From positions 248,001 to 312,000 of the forward strand of contig VFIW01000001.1 in NCBI GenBank assembly GCA_006386115.1: a stretch of DNA of 64,000 bases, written 5' to 3'. Below are positions 23,781-34,488 of the stretch, in pieces (the first letter of the stretch is position 1; each line of letters opens with the position of its first letter). Source of the stretch: Globisporangium splendens. Lineage: Eukaryota; Oomycota; Peronosporomycetes; Pythiales; Pythiaceae. The position numbers and the translations under genes were made by a program. The notes under the pieces are model-generated. The model had not been told where the DNA came from, ran no database searches, and saw only the letters and a program-made list of their open reading frames with translations.

Positions 23781-24269
23781 GCTCAATCTTCACTGCCGAT
23801 CATTACGCGATTGTCATCGTCAGAGGCGCTCGCTCATTTGCTCATCCGCTCATTCGCTCTACTGTCCAAGTGCTTAGGCGCTTCTTCCCATTTCAGCCTC
23901 GACATCAAGCGAAGGAGGTGACTTGATTCGGCAGCGAAAAAAGGGTACTTCGCTTCGTGTCGTCGGATCGTCGTCACGAGAGACCCCGTTGCGCCGGACT
24001 CTACCCCGCTCGACGACCTGATCCACGCCGATCTACGACTTTGGCCCCTGCCCAGTCTGCTGCCGGTTTTGGCGTTCCACCTGCCTGCGTGCCGTCCCGT
24101 TGAGTGAGGTGAGCTTGAGAAGCCTTGAGAGACGACGGACAGAAGCGAAAAGCCCCGGTCGCGAGCAGTGTCTGCCTTCGTGGTGCCTCGTAGCTCCTGC
24201 TTTGCACCCTCCCGCAGTCGATCGGCCAGAATCTGCTTGGTCAGCACAAACGCAGCTGAGGTGGGATCG

Positions 24270-24293
24270 CTCTCTCTCTCTCTCTCTCTCTCG
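24270..24293 (+). promoter_or_regulatory. CT-rich tract upstream of the Cys/His-motif gene
   Basis: Uninterrupted CT run followed by repeated GATC, about 320 bp before the ATG at 24609. Such pyrimidine tracts are common in oomycete promoters and 5' UTRs; a regulatory role is inferred only from position. Confidence 0.35.
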
Positions 24294-24608
24294 ATCGATC
24301 GAGTGGAAGGGGCAGCCAGGAGTGGAGCAAGGAGTACAGTACGCCTCCCGTCGACTGCACTGGCTGGCGCACGAGAGGAGGGAGGGAACAGAATCGCTTT
24401 GGTCTCAGGTTCTTCTCTCTTTTGTGCGCGCGTTTGGGTGTTTCGTCGATCGGTCTCCACGCACAAAAATCAAGTCGGCTTCCCAGACAACCAACACAAG
24501 TGCACTTGCGCCGTCTCGTGTGCGTTGTTTGTGTCGCGGGAGTGGCGTCGCGCTGTTTGGTTCTATTTTTTGTATACGCCACAACACCGCATCTTTTCTC
24601 GTTTCTTC

Positions 24609-26477
24609 ATGCGTGCCTCCGATTCGGATTCGGACGTTGCTGCCAGCGTGTCGCCATCGGACCGCAAGTCCCGTTCGCGTTCCACAACGCGTCGGTCCCC
24701 GTCGTCGCCGCTTGCCGTGTCGGTATCCATGCCAGCGTTTTCAAAGCACGGCACTACCTCGAGCCATCCTGCGACGTCCTCAAGCACACAGCAGCAGCCC
24801 CACCAGCCCAAGCGCGAGTACCGCGGCAAGTGCCTCTACCAGTCGCGGAAATGCGAAAACGAGCGCGCGCTCAAGCGCAACGGCAAGGCGCACAACCTCT
24901 GCGACGAGCACCGGTCCAAGCAAAACCAGCACCAGCGCAAATTCGATGCGAAAAAGTTTTCGCGCAAAAAGCGACGCGACAGCAACGTCAAGTCTGGCGA
25001 CGACGACGACGATGACGAACATGAGAATATAAAAGTGGACGTGGACACGTCCAAGGACGATGGGAATCCGTTGCCGCTGCAGCAACCCCACGACGCCCAT
25101 CATCAGGACGAGACACAGAACGTGCGAGCCGCCGTGCCGCCGCGCAAGCGAAGACGCGTCACTGACGATGCAACGCCAGACACGTACACGAGAAGCAGTC
25201 CACAGGAGTACCATGTCCCAGGGTATCACCAGCCGCGTGCTGCGAGCCAGCCTCCCATTGTATCGGATCTGCGTGCTGCCGCTGGAAGCGGATGGAGACC
25301 ACCCTATGCGGTTGTTGATCACCAGCCGCCGCAGCAGCTTCAGTATCCTTATGAACAACCAGGTTACCGTCATTCGCCGTACTCACCTGGGTACGCAAAC
25401 CAGCAGCAGCAACCTCAGTACGATCGACAGCCAGTTGTGAGCTCTGGTGAACGGCTGAGTATGAGTCGTCCACCCGCATCACTTCGTCCATTTGCCGCTG
25501 TCACAAGGTCTTCGCCACCAAGCGCCAGAATACAAGTGAGTCAGCTTCTCCATAGTGAGGGCAGTGTGCCCGGACCACAGCAGCATCACCAGCAGCATGA
25601 ACCAGGCAGAGTGTCATATAGTTCTAGCCCGCAGTACGGTCGTTATCCAGAAGATCCATCGCTTCAGCATCAGAGGCAGCCTCAGTCTTATCCAGCACGG
25701 CAACAGCAGCACGAGTACTCGCAGTATCCTGAGGCGTCCGGTCGACCAAGCGTAGCTCTTCCTCCAAAGTCGAACGGGCTCGATGCGCGAGTATCGCCAA
25801 AGTACACGCACTCGGAGCTGATCGCAGCGACTGTCTTGGTCCCGGCTGGTACAACTCCTACATCGAGTGCCGGGGTGCGGCATACAGCAACGCCACGTGG
25901 GGCACCAGTGATGCCTCATCCCACGTCGTACGCCATCAGTCCGCACCATGCGAGACCCCCGACGTACGACCACCACGCAGACAAGCAGCAGCAGTACTAT
26001 TTAAGAGCGCAGCAGCAGACTCAGCACCACCAGCAGCAGTATCCGGTCGATGATGAGCATAATCGAACTCGAACTAGTCGCATGGAGCCGCACCTCCCTG
26101 GACCACCTCGTGAAGGCGGATCGCCACCAGTCGGATACCACGCATCGCACGCTACCCCACAGGGGTCATCCAGACAGCACGCTTCCCCTCCCACCGCACC
26201 ACCAGCTTCGTTCTCTGCACTACCAGGTCCACGCAAACTCCCATCGTTGGCGCCGCCCCAATTCTCGCAGCCTCCACCTCATCATCCCACTTCTGCAACG
26301 ACGCACCATTCGCCGAGTCTCTCGGGACTGCCTCACCACCAAAGTCAGCAACATCCATATGCGCATCATCCTTCGTCGTCTCCGAGGCAAATCCTGCCAT
26401 CCTTGGCACCATTTCGCCACGCTCGAGGATCCTCTGGAGCGTGTCCACCGTTCCAGACCCCAACATCGTCTGCTTGA
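24609..26477 (+). CDS. Basic Cys/His-motif protein with long Gln/His/Pro-rich disordered tail
   Basis: The first ATG in a frame open from 24168 is 24609, giving 622 residues. Near the N-terminus (~71-123) lies a compact basic motif with spaced Cys75, Cys82, Cys98 and His101, the signature KRNG...HNLC..HR..QN..QRK, then KKFSRKKRR, which could serve as a nuclear signal. I associate this module with many oomycete proteins; it looks like a small zinc-binding or nucleic-acid-binding unit, but no function is established to my knowledge. An acidic run of Asp follows, then about 450 residues dominated by Gln, His, Pro, Ser and Tyr, typical of disordered transcriptional or condensate-forming regions. 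A nuclear regulatory role is inferred. Confidence 0.75.
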   Translation: MRASDSDSDVAASVSPSDRKSRSRSTTRRSPSSPLAVSVSMPAFSKHGTTSSHPATSSSTQQQPHQPKREYRGKCLYQSRKCENERALKRNGKAHNLCDEHRSKQNQHQRKFDAKKFSRKKRRDSNVKSGDDDDDDEHENIKVDVDTSKDDGNPLPLQQPHDAHHQDETQNVRAAVPPRKRRRVTDDATPDTYTRSSPQEYHVPGYHQPRAASQPPIVSDLRAAAGSGWRPPYAVVDHQPPQQLQYPYEQPGYRHSPYSPGYANQQQQPQYDRQPVVSSGERLSMSRPPASLRPFAAVTRSSPPSARIQVSQLLHSEGSVPGPQQHHQQHEPGRVSYSSSPQYGRYPEDPSLQHQRQPQSYPARQQQHEYSQYPEASGRPSVALPPKSNGLDARVSPKYTHSELIAATVLVPAGTTPTSSAGVRHTATPRGAPVMPHPTSYAISPHHARPPTYDHHADKQQQYYLRAQQQTQHHQQQYPVDDEHNRTRTSRMEPHLPGPPREGGSPPVGYHASHATPQGSSRQHASPPTAPPASFSALPGPRKLPSLAPPQFSQPPPHHPTSATTHHSPSLSGLPHHQSQQHPYAHHPSSSPRQILPSLAPFRHARGSSGACPPFQTPTSSA

Positions 26478-26695
26478 GGCGATTTCGTTGTGTGGTGTGT
26501 GTCTTCAGTGTTGTTGTCGCTGGCCTTCAACAGCAAAAGTAAAAAATGTTGGTAAACCTAAAAGCATGAGCGTCCGTAATAACAGAAATTGGTGCCATGC
26601 TGTCCAAGTAAAAGCCAATTGGTTCAAATAACAAATCGCGGTCTGCCTTCGTGTTTCACTCCCGAGTCGTCGTTTGTCAAATTCTCTGGCGCACT

Positions 26696-29600
26696 TTACA
26701 ACAACCTCGCAACTGTGTTTCCGCTCTTTTTCTTAAACACAATCTCATCTTTGAGCGCACACGCGTCGGTTTTCATCGTAAACGACCGCGAGTCGATCGC
26801 TGTAAACTCCTTTTTGCCCGTATTGTACTTGAAGAACTGACCAATGACGCCACATGTGAGTACAGGCGGCGAGTTCGGGGTCAAGGCAAACAGCTTGACG
26901 ACGTGTTGACGGTCCGTGTGGTGCTCGTACAATGCACGAAATTTCAGTTCTCTCGTGCTTTTCAACAACACAATAAAGTTCTCGCACGTCGACTGTGCCA
27001 TGGCCTGCAGCGCCGCCAGACGGTCTCGCTCCATCGATCCACTAGCTAGCAAAGTATACTCCAACGCGTTCTGAATCAGTTTCCGGTTTGAGGGTTTCTT
27101 ACCTGCTTTGGTTGCCAACAACGACGCGGTGGCTGTGCTGCTACTCTCGTGTTCCATCGCTCCTCCAAACGCAGAGAGTGTCGAGTGCGTTTTCTCGAGG
27201 GCTCTCTTCTGCTTCTGTTGTTGCTGTTGCTGGAGGTTGACGAGGGACTCCTCGCGCACTTTGTGCAACTACTGCAGCTTTTTCTGCCGCAGTTCAGCGA
27301 GTTTTTCCTCTCGAGTCTGTTGGTGGTGTTGGCCAACAGGAGTCGCGCGTTTGGACGCTGGGTTCTCGAGGTCAATCGGGATAAACGTTGCCACGTGAGG
27401 TGTTTGTTGTTTGCTGCTTCTACCTCTCAGTTCGTTCATTTTCTGGGAATCGACAAAAGACACGACGTCTGAATTTTTGAAGTTGTCGTTGCTGTTGGAC
27501 CTGGGTGAGTTTCTCCTCGACGCTTGGTGCTTCACATACGCATCGTGTCTGCCCTCAACCGAGTTATTGTCTTCCACCGTTCTTCTAACATCACGATCCA
27601 GGACCGATGGAGTTTTCTGCGCACGAATGGGAACGTGGCCATGAACATTGAACGGAGTCTTCGTTGGTTCACGGTCAGTGAACTGAAGTGCGCTAGCAGA
27701 TTGAGGCAGACTCACTTGTTCTCCTTCCGATCTTTTGCTCTCATCATCGCGCAAGTACGACGTACGCGTGCTTGCCCATTGGTTCTGAGCAAGATCATCA
27801 TCGTCGTCGTCATCGCAGTCATCCTTCGTTGTGAATGACCATCGAGATGGTTGCTTTGCTGCCACGATCATGTTGTCCGGACTAGGCAGAGGCTCATTGA
27901 TCTGGCTGCTCTCTTTCGTTCGATGCATAAGTGCATTAACAGCACTCGTAGTTTGTTGTGCTGGTTGGCTCTGGTTCTGGAGTGCTGCATTTTGGTACAC
28001 TGGCTGAGGCGTAGGAGGTGCAACTGATTGAGGTCTTCTGGCAATCGAGGCTCGACACTTCGTAAGACAGTGCGGTGGAGGCGTAGGAGGTGCCTCCACT
28101 TGGGATCTCCTCGATACTCTCAAATCTTGACTTTGCTCCGCCATGCAACTAACCAGACTCATTGTGGTCTGAGGCACTTCGATGACTGAACCTCCGAATT
28201 TGCGCACAGTTTGTAGCTGTTGTCTGCCTTCATACCCGCTTTCAACAACATGACTTGCACTCGATGGGATGCATGGCGTCGCTATGCCGCCAGAGCTCTT
28301 CACACATTCTCGCGATACTTGGAGCAGTTTATCTTTATCACTCACCAGGGCTTCGAAAGGATTTGGCGAGTTCGACGAAACTGGGGAAGGTGATTGGGGT
28401 GAGTCTTTAAAAGAGTCTGGCGATGCAGAGCGCACAGCTGGATCGACGGCGTTCATACTTGATATGTCCACTGTCAAGTGAGATTGCAGTGGTTCACCAC
28501 TTTCTCGAACCTTCAGCAGATCTGCCGCACGACATTCATTCGATGCACCAATGCGAGTGGTTGAGTCCTTTGGCAGCTTTGAGGAGCTCTTTCCTGTTGC
28601 AGTAACGTGGCTGCACTTGCCACAATTTGACGCCTTCACGGTATCTTTCCTAGGTGGCTCCGCCTGCAGAGCCTGTGCAGCACACTGGAGTTCCCACCAG
28701 ACACGATTGCCAAGCTTGGACTTGTAGTTCTTGGAACCAGTTTTGGCTACTGGCGGATTGTCGATGTGGTCTCGGCTTGCAGCAGACATCAAACTCGTTG
28801 GTTCCAGTGCTGCTGCTTCTGGTGTCTTAATCAAGTTGCTCAGGGTAGCTTCGGGATCAGATGCATCTGAAGTAAAGTGCTGTGCCTCGTAGGAATCTAA
28901 ACCATTGCTCGCACACCCTTCTTCTTTGCTCAACAACAATGATGACGACTCAAGCTGAGTACTTCGAAACGAAATCACGGCATCAGCCTTCGCACTCGTA
29001 GAAAGCGGCACCGATGTTGAGTCTTCTACTGGCTTCTGCAAGAACTTGAATATTGACGACGCGACCTTGGCTTCGATTTCTTTTGCATCCGGTCGCACCT
29101 TCGCAAGTTTCGAATGTGGCTCCTCATTTCTGCCATTCATTTCGACCACATCAGGAGGACGCACCAAAGACTCTGCTGCTGCTAAGGCTTCACTCTCTTC
29201 TTGGTCTGCATGGGCATGAGCAGGCAATTCTTCCTTTTCAGCACCATCGAACGACATCGCAGTGTCTGCTGAATCGCAGCCGACTTGGACTGGCAATTTG
29301 TTCAGTTTACTGTCGAGACTTCGCCATGTGGTCGCACATTGCTCGTCGTCCTTGCCACATGGTTCATGGGTTCGCGCTTTCGTAGGCAGAAAACGCGAAC
29401 ACGACGCCGATATAATCGACCGCGGGGACACTACGGCTTTGCCAGTGACTATGCGTTCCTCATCGTTACGTCCATCGAGAATACGTACTTCCGGTGCAGA
29501 CGGGACTGATGCACTCTCATCAGATCCACTTTGGTGAACCACTTCATGCACATTATCGGGCGGGTTCATGCTTGGTGCGCTTGAAGACTCGCTCAATTGG

Positions 29601-30559
29601 CGTCGTTTCTCTTGACTCCCCAATGCGAATGTGATCATCGATTGGATTGCTGGACATTGAGCTTGAAGAGCTTCGCGCGTGATAAAGGAGTAGCGTTGCT
29701 GCAGCTTTTCTCCCTCTTCTGCTGCTTCTAGAGGCTGCGTTTCCTTCCCGTATCGAGATTCTTCCTTGCTCGTGTCCTCCTTCACGACTGGGACAGCATT
29801 ATCTCGAGCAGTGTATCGCACTTGCATCTCCGTTGTGTTTTCTAACTCGCTTTGTTGGTTTGATGGCACCGTTTTCTTTGGGTTGTTGTCTGTTGTCGCA
29901 CGTCGCGAAAGTGTCCAGATCCTGTACACTGCGTCACTCACATGCATTGTCTGGACATCGACGCGCAGTTTCTTCAACAACTCGAGCACACTCTTCACCA
30001 CCTTGACACGGCCAGGGCACACATACAACAAATACTGCTTCTTCCCACTGCTGTTGCTGTTGTTGCCATGATGACTGTTGACAGGGAGCCACAAGATGGC
30101 CGTTTCAGCCGCGCTTTGCTTCGCATTCGGAGCTGTCAGCGACAAGAGGACACAAACACTCGCATTCGACTCTCGGGCTCGCTGATCGAGCTCCAACAAC
30201 TCCATCTCCAGCATGTCAGACACGCTGCCATGTGAGTCCCACGTCAAGTCTTGAAACACCAGGTTCGTGATCATGGCGTCGTCGGGGCGATCCCACTCTG
30301 GCTCACGCTGGCTGGTCTGTATTCGCTTGAGTAACTTGCAAGGGTCGACGAAAGTGGTCTTCTTGTTTGTAGCATTGCCGGCACTACAGGCTTTTCCGAC
30401 CTGCTGCCCGAATCGGTGCGCTTCCACGACGATGGACGCGAGCGCATCTTTTGTGCATACTTGGCTGGGCATCAAAGGAGAGCCCAGCACGCGGCCAGCA
30501 AAGCTGATGCACGCGCCAAGCGAGGCTTCGTAGCTCAGCGCAGACTTCTTGGTGCCCAT
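26696..30559 (-). CDS. CAMSAP/Patronin-like microtubule minus-end protein, interrupted by an in-frame TAG
   Basis: Reading from the ATG at 30559 gives 1096 residues: a ~220-residue folded-looking N-region, a long disordered Ser/Pro/Glu-rich middle with PPTP motifs, and the start of a coiled coil (REEKLAELRQKKLQ). TAG at 27269-27271 then ends the frame. The same frame continues without another stop for 190 codons to 26696, extending the coiled coil (REESLVNLQQQQQQKQKRAL) into a CKK domain (SNRKLIQNALEYTLL ... FKYNTGKKEFTAIDSRSFTMK). CKK is the hallmark of CAMSAP/Patronin proteins, which cap microtubule minus ends. I annotate both parts as one gene. The TAG may be a real mutation, a CAG-to-TAG sequence error, readthrough, or hidden in an intron with weak sites. 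No calponin-homology domain was recognised at the N-terminus. Confidence 0.75.
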
Positions 30560-30753
30560 ACTTGCTTACCGGCTCGATGTGGTTCGAGACGCTAAAGAGC
30601 CTTTGTCCAGGCGATGGCGCGTTTGTTGGGGCAGCACAAGTCCATTTATAGCCTTAATCATAAAGAAAATAACGTCCTTCTTCCATATTTCTCTCCATAC
30701 ACTTCACAAGGTTTAATGTTAGTCAGACAATATACATAAGGTGCATACAAATG

Positions 30754-32901
30754 TCATTCTCGCAGCTGGTGATGATGTGGTTGACCCTGTGATTGCAATT
30801 TCGCCGCGAGTCTTTCGTTCTTCTCGCACTCGCGCTGAAACTCTCGAATCGCGTTGACGTACGAACGCTCTTTCTCCAATAGCACTTGGTACTTGCTGTC
30901 GAGAGTCTCCACATTCGCTTGATGGTCGGCACGAAGACTTTGCTGCTTGGCCACCGTTCCCTGCACGTTCTGAATGATCCCGTCGAGCTGCGTGAAAAAC
31001 GCCTGCGTTGCTGTCTTGGAGCTCATCGCGACGTCAAAGTTCTCGTGAATACTGTTAATGAGCGAGATCTCCTTTTCGAGAAACTCCTGTGTTGTCTGCA
31101 ACGTGTTGTACGTGCAATAGTACTTGCGCGTCTCCTCGAGCGTCAACGCGACTTCCTCATACAATTCCAGAAAGCGCTTCTCATACTGGACGAGCTCGAT
31201 CCGCGTCGGAATCTCGTCAATCTTCCGCATCTTGAGCTGGATTTCCCGCGTTTGCTTAGCCAATGCGACTTTCATGTCTTTGTGCTTGGCCGCCATTTGT
31301 GTGTGCATCTGCTCGATTTCATTCAAGCGGAGTGTTTCTTCGTCCTGGTTCGCGGTATCATGTACTGCTTGCTCTTTCAAATGCGCAATGCGAGCTTGGA
31401 GGGCATCCAGTTCGATGCGGTATCGTGCGCGGAGCTCGTTTTTCTGGCGCTTCAGCGCTTCATTCTTGGCAACAAGCTGTCGCAACGTTGCCAACGCGTG
31501 CTGCTGTGAGCTCGGGGTCTGGGCTTCTTGCACATCCAACTGGTGCAGCTCTTGCTCCACACTAGCGATCGCCTCATGGAGGACGTCTGCCTGTGCGCGT
31601 GTATCGTTCATGGACGCTTCGAGCGCGCGTTTCTCGTCAATCAGTGTTTGCACTTGCAACTCCTGTTCATGCAGCTCCAATTTCTCTTTCTCGATTTGAG
31701 CACTGGATCGAGACTTACTTTGACGAGAAGAAGTCAATACCCTCGACGATTCGTCTCCATCATCTGGTCCCTCTGGCAGCTCTGGCACTGACACGACTTG
31801 CTGAAGAAGTTGAATCTCGCGCTCTTTTTGCTGTTGGAGTAGAATATGTTGCTCCGCCATCGCCTGCTTCATCGCTTTCTGGTACTGCATGTCGAATTCC
31901 GCAGCACGTGGATCCACAAACCGCTTGGAAGAAGCGCTTCGCTGTTTACCACTCGGACGAAGTCCAGATGCCGATGCGCCTGCAGCAGCAGCGGCTGCAG
32001 CTTGACTGGCAAGTTGCGCCATCAAGTTCATTGGCGGCTGACCACCCTCAGTCGTCTGTCCCGTGGCAGCAATGGCATCGGCAACGCTTCCACCACCTGC
32101 AGACTTGCCATCATCGAGTACTGCGACGCACACTCGCTCGCCGTATTCCAACAGACAACGCTGGATCAGCGCGTCTTCTGGCTCCTGCTTCCAATCTCCG
32201 CTGAGGTACTGCCACTTTCGGCGCGGGCGGTACGCATTTTGCAAATATGCGACTTCTTGATTGACTATGGGCGGCTTTTTGATGCCATTCGGTTCTACTT
32301 GGTTGTCCAGAACGTCTTGATAGCGGTGATGCTTGCGGATATTCTCCAAATGCGGGACGGCATGCTGCTGTTGATCAATGAGCCACGAGACGAGACGATG
32401 CACAGCGCCAATGTCCCCAAAATCCTGTAACAGCAGCTGATGCGGCTGGATCTGCACGGGACATGCAATCGGGAGAGCTTCAATGCGCTTGACGACTTCT
32501 TGCGCAAACCCCAGACGGGGTTTCATCTTCGCATGGGACTGGAAGAGCACGTCCCAGTATACGCGGCCGTGCGCTTCGTCTTCGCGCTTCACGAGCTGCT
32601 GAAGCACCCACACGACGCCGCTCAGCACGCGATCAAACGCGCTCCACTCATTCGCGTGGGCCTTCGCGAAGCCAGCGGATTCCAGCTCACACAAGATCTT
32701 GGCGAGCCGCGCCGCCGCGTCGCGTCCGTACTCGTCCGCGAGCTCAAACGCGTCATCATCTTCGGCCACGAGCGCGCTTTTCATCGGGTCTTTTGCGGGT
32801 GTGAATGCGCCAGCACCATCGACTTCATACTCCGCACGCGACGTGGACGAAGAGCGCCGCAGGGACGAAGGACGCGCCTCGAACGTCGTGGCGCCGAACA
32901 T
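30754..32901 (-). CDS. CCDC93: CCDC93 homologue, CCC complex subunit
   Basis: The 715-residue protein starts at the ATG at 32901 and has the CCDC93 layout: an N-terminal NN-CH-like domain with FDRVLSGVVWVLQQL (~80-95), a PHQL segment, the YRPRRKW motif (~232), a variable middle, and a long coiled-coil C-half. The most diagnostic stretches are IDEIPTRIELVQYEKRFLEL and LEKEISLINSIHENF, near the C-terminus. CCDC93 forms the CCC complex with CCDC22 and COMMD proteins, which works with the retriever and WASH complexes to recycle endosomal cargo. Length is close to that of animal CCDC93 (~630) plus an Ala/Gly-rich insert. A Rab5-family GTPase lies 18 kb away, but I infer no linkage. Confidence 0.9.
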   Translation of the reverse strand: MFGATTFEARPSSLRRSSSTSRAEYEVDGAGAFTPAKDPMKSALVAEDDDAFELADEYGRDAAARLAKILCELESAGFAKAHANEWSAFDRVLSGVVWVLQQLVKREDEAHGRVYWDVLFQSHAKMKPRLGFAQEVVKRIEALPIACPVQIQPHQLLLQDFGDIGAVHRLVSWLIDQQQHAVPHLENIRKHHRYQDVLDNQVEPNGIKKPPIVNQEVAYLQNAYRPRRKWQYLSGDWKQEPEDALIQRCLLEYGERVCVAVLDDGKSAGGGSVADAIAATGQTTEGGQPPMNLMAQLASQAAAAAAAGASASGLRPSGKQRSASSKRFVDPRAAEFDMQYQKAMKQAMAEQHILLQQQKEREIQLLQQVVSVPELPEGPDDGDESSRVLTSSRQSKSRSSAQIEKEKLELHEQELQVQTLIDEKRALEASMNDTRAQADVLHEAIASVEQELHQLDVQEAQTPSSQQHALATLRQLVAKNEALKRQKNELRARYRIELDALQARIAHLKEQAVHDTANQDEETLRLNEIEQMHTQMAAKHKDMKVALAKQTREIQLKMRKIDEIPTRIELVQYEKRFLELYEEVALTLEETRKYYCTYNTLQTTQEFLEKEISLINSIHENFDVAMSSKTATQAFFTQLDGIIQNVQGTVAKQQSLRADHQANVETLDSKYQVLLEKERSYVNAIREFQRECEKNERLAAKLQSQGQPHHHQLRE

Positions 32902-33249
32902 GGCGGTGCTGCTTCAAGTGGTGGATCTTCAATATTTGAGGCAAGGGAACCAAAGAAGGATTTTCTATGCATCCTAAATAGTGTGACCCACGCTATGATC
33001 CATTCCCTCATCAGAGTGACGCTCTCACTATCAAGTGAATAGAATGTGACGAATGTCTCGGTTGAGTGACTGGACAGATTTCCAGAGAGCCGAAAATAGT
33101 GTGATCTGCGCTATGCAAAGCCGATACCTCGTTAGAGTGGCACAAATACTTTGAAACAAGTGGAATGTTCATGTGGTGACAACCTCGTTTGAGTGACTAT
33201 GTGGTGCATTTTTAAGTCAAAGCCAATTGGAGAATTCGCTCGGACGAAG
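32902..33249. promoter_or_regulatory. Divergent promoter region with duplicated ~100-bp block
   Basis: This stretch separates CCDC93 (minus) from the four-exon gene (plus). It holds two imperfect copies of a block, 32976-33071 and 33094-33199. Both begin aaatagtgtga, then share cgctatg, cctc.t.agagtg, a caagtg block and finally a gttgagtgact or gtttgagtgact block. A role as a bidirectional regulatory element is inferred from position. Confidence 0.5.
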
Positions 33250-34364
33250 ATGGAGAAGAAGACGACGCAAATGGTGGCGGCGTCACCGCGCGAGACGAAG
33301 GACGCAGCGGACGACCCCGACAGCCGCAACGACAGCAGCAGCGGCATGACGTCGTGCACGTACTGTCTGGGCGTGAGCGTCTACACCAAGTACGCTGTGC
33401 TGTGAACAAGATATGCGATCTTGACATGTGGCATGAATTGATGCATGCGCATGTGTGTGTGCTTCTTGTAGAGAGATGCTTGATATGCGGCAGCCGCCAC
33501 GCTGCAAAGGACTGGAGCTTGAGGTCGGCGCGCCGCGGGATCGCATGGAGACCATGAAGAAGCGAGCGCGTACGTGGAGTTTAAACGTGTATGTAGGCTT
33601 TGTTCCATTGTCTCCACGGGCTGATCTACAATATGATTGTGTGTGTACGCATGTAGCCCCTGTGCGAAACGATGTGTTTACGTTCCTGGGCATTGGCGTG
33701 TCGGTGTATTCGCGCGCGTGGATGTACGAAGGCAAGCACTTGCCGGCCGTTAAGGGGCTCGGCGTGATCGCGATCGAGGACGACCAGGACAGTGACCTGA
33801 TGAAGGCCGTCGAGGAGCGCAAGCGCATCATGCGCGAACTGGAGAAAGAGCGCCGCCGTCGTCAGCATGGCAGCGTGGACGACGGTGATGACGATGACTT
33901 TGACGACGACGATGACGACCTTGATCTCGTCGAAGAGCTCTTTGGCGAAGACCGCGAGAGCGCCGACGCGTCCGCGCTGCTCGAGAAAGACCCGCTCACG
34001 TCGGTCGGGAAGCCACGATTGCCTCCTGTGCTGCCAACTATTACCTTTGGTACGTTTGAGTAGCTCCACAACCTGACCTCCATGGAGTAGGCAGATGCTG
34101 ACTTCGTGATGTGTGTGTGCTTGCTCAATGGGATTTGTAGGAGAGCTCGTGGACAAGAGCAAGGAGAACGCAAAGGCGTCAGTGGACGCGATGTACAACT
34201 TTTGGGCGCGCCGCCTCGACGGCTTTGGCGAGCGGTATATGGGTTCGTGCCACCGTCTTTTCGCGCAGATGGAGAAGCAAGCGACGAGTGTGCCACAGAA
34301 CTGCCGGTGGCTCATGCATCGCATCGAGGAGACGATCCTGGGCAAAGGAGACGACAAGAAGTAA
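33250..34364 (+). CDS. Four-exon protein of unknown function
   Basis: Exons are 33250-33401, 33472-33569, 33657-34049 and 34141-34364, giving 288 residues. Introns start GTGAAC, GTACGT and GTACGT and all end in TAG; the phases agree throughout. The product has a Ser/Asp-rich N-terminus, a CxxC (TSCTYC), a hydrophobic stretch after exon 2 (VFTFLGIGVSVYSRAW), a charged helix (EERKRIMRELEKERRRR), an Asp-rich acidic block and a C-terminal helical part (AMYNFWARRLDGFGERYM). I do not recognise the family. Continuity of the predicted protein through all splices supports a real gene. It shares a divergent promoter with CCDC93 and is convergent with the next gene. Confidence 0.75.
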
Positions 34365-34488
34365 AAGTGTGTATTATGGTAAAAGCATGAGGAGAAGTTG
34401 CGGGTGTGTGTGGATGTATTCGGCACATGAGCAAATCAAACATGAAGGAAATTGTACGTGTATTGGATTTGTGCGCGTCAAATCTGGA

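Larger units (their letters stand above)
18301..24608. other. Gene-poor 6.3-kb region
   Basis: No frame here has a recognisable domain or good coding character. The region holds a pair of diverged direct repeats (18735-19067), a cluster of ~60-bp degenerate repeats (21198-21378), a 13-base G run (21591-21603), AC runs (19835-19850, 23048-23064), a GT run (23761-23780) and a CT run (24270-24293). The last ~600 bases are probably promoter and 5' UTR of the gene starting at 24609. Some of this may be decayed mobile DNA, but I see no transposase, integrase or terminal repeats. Confidence 0.5.
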
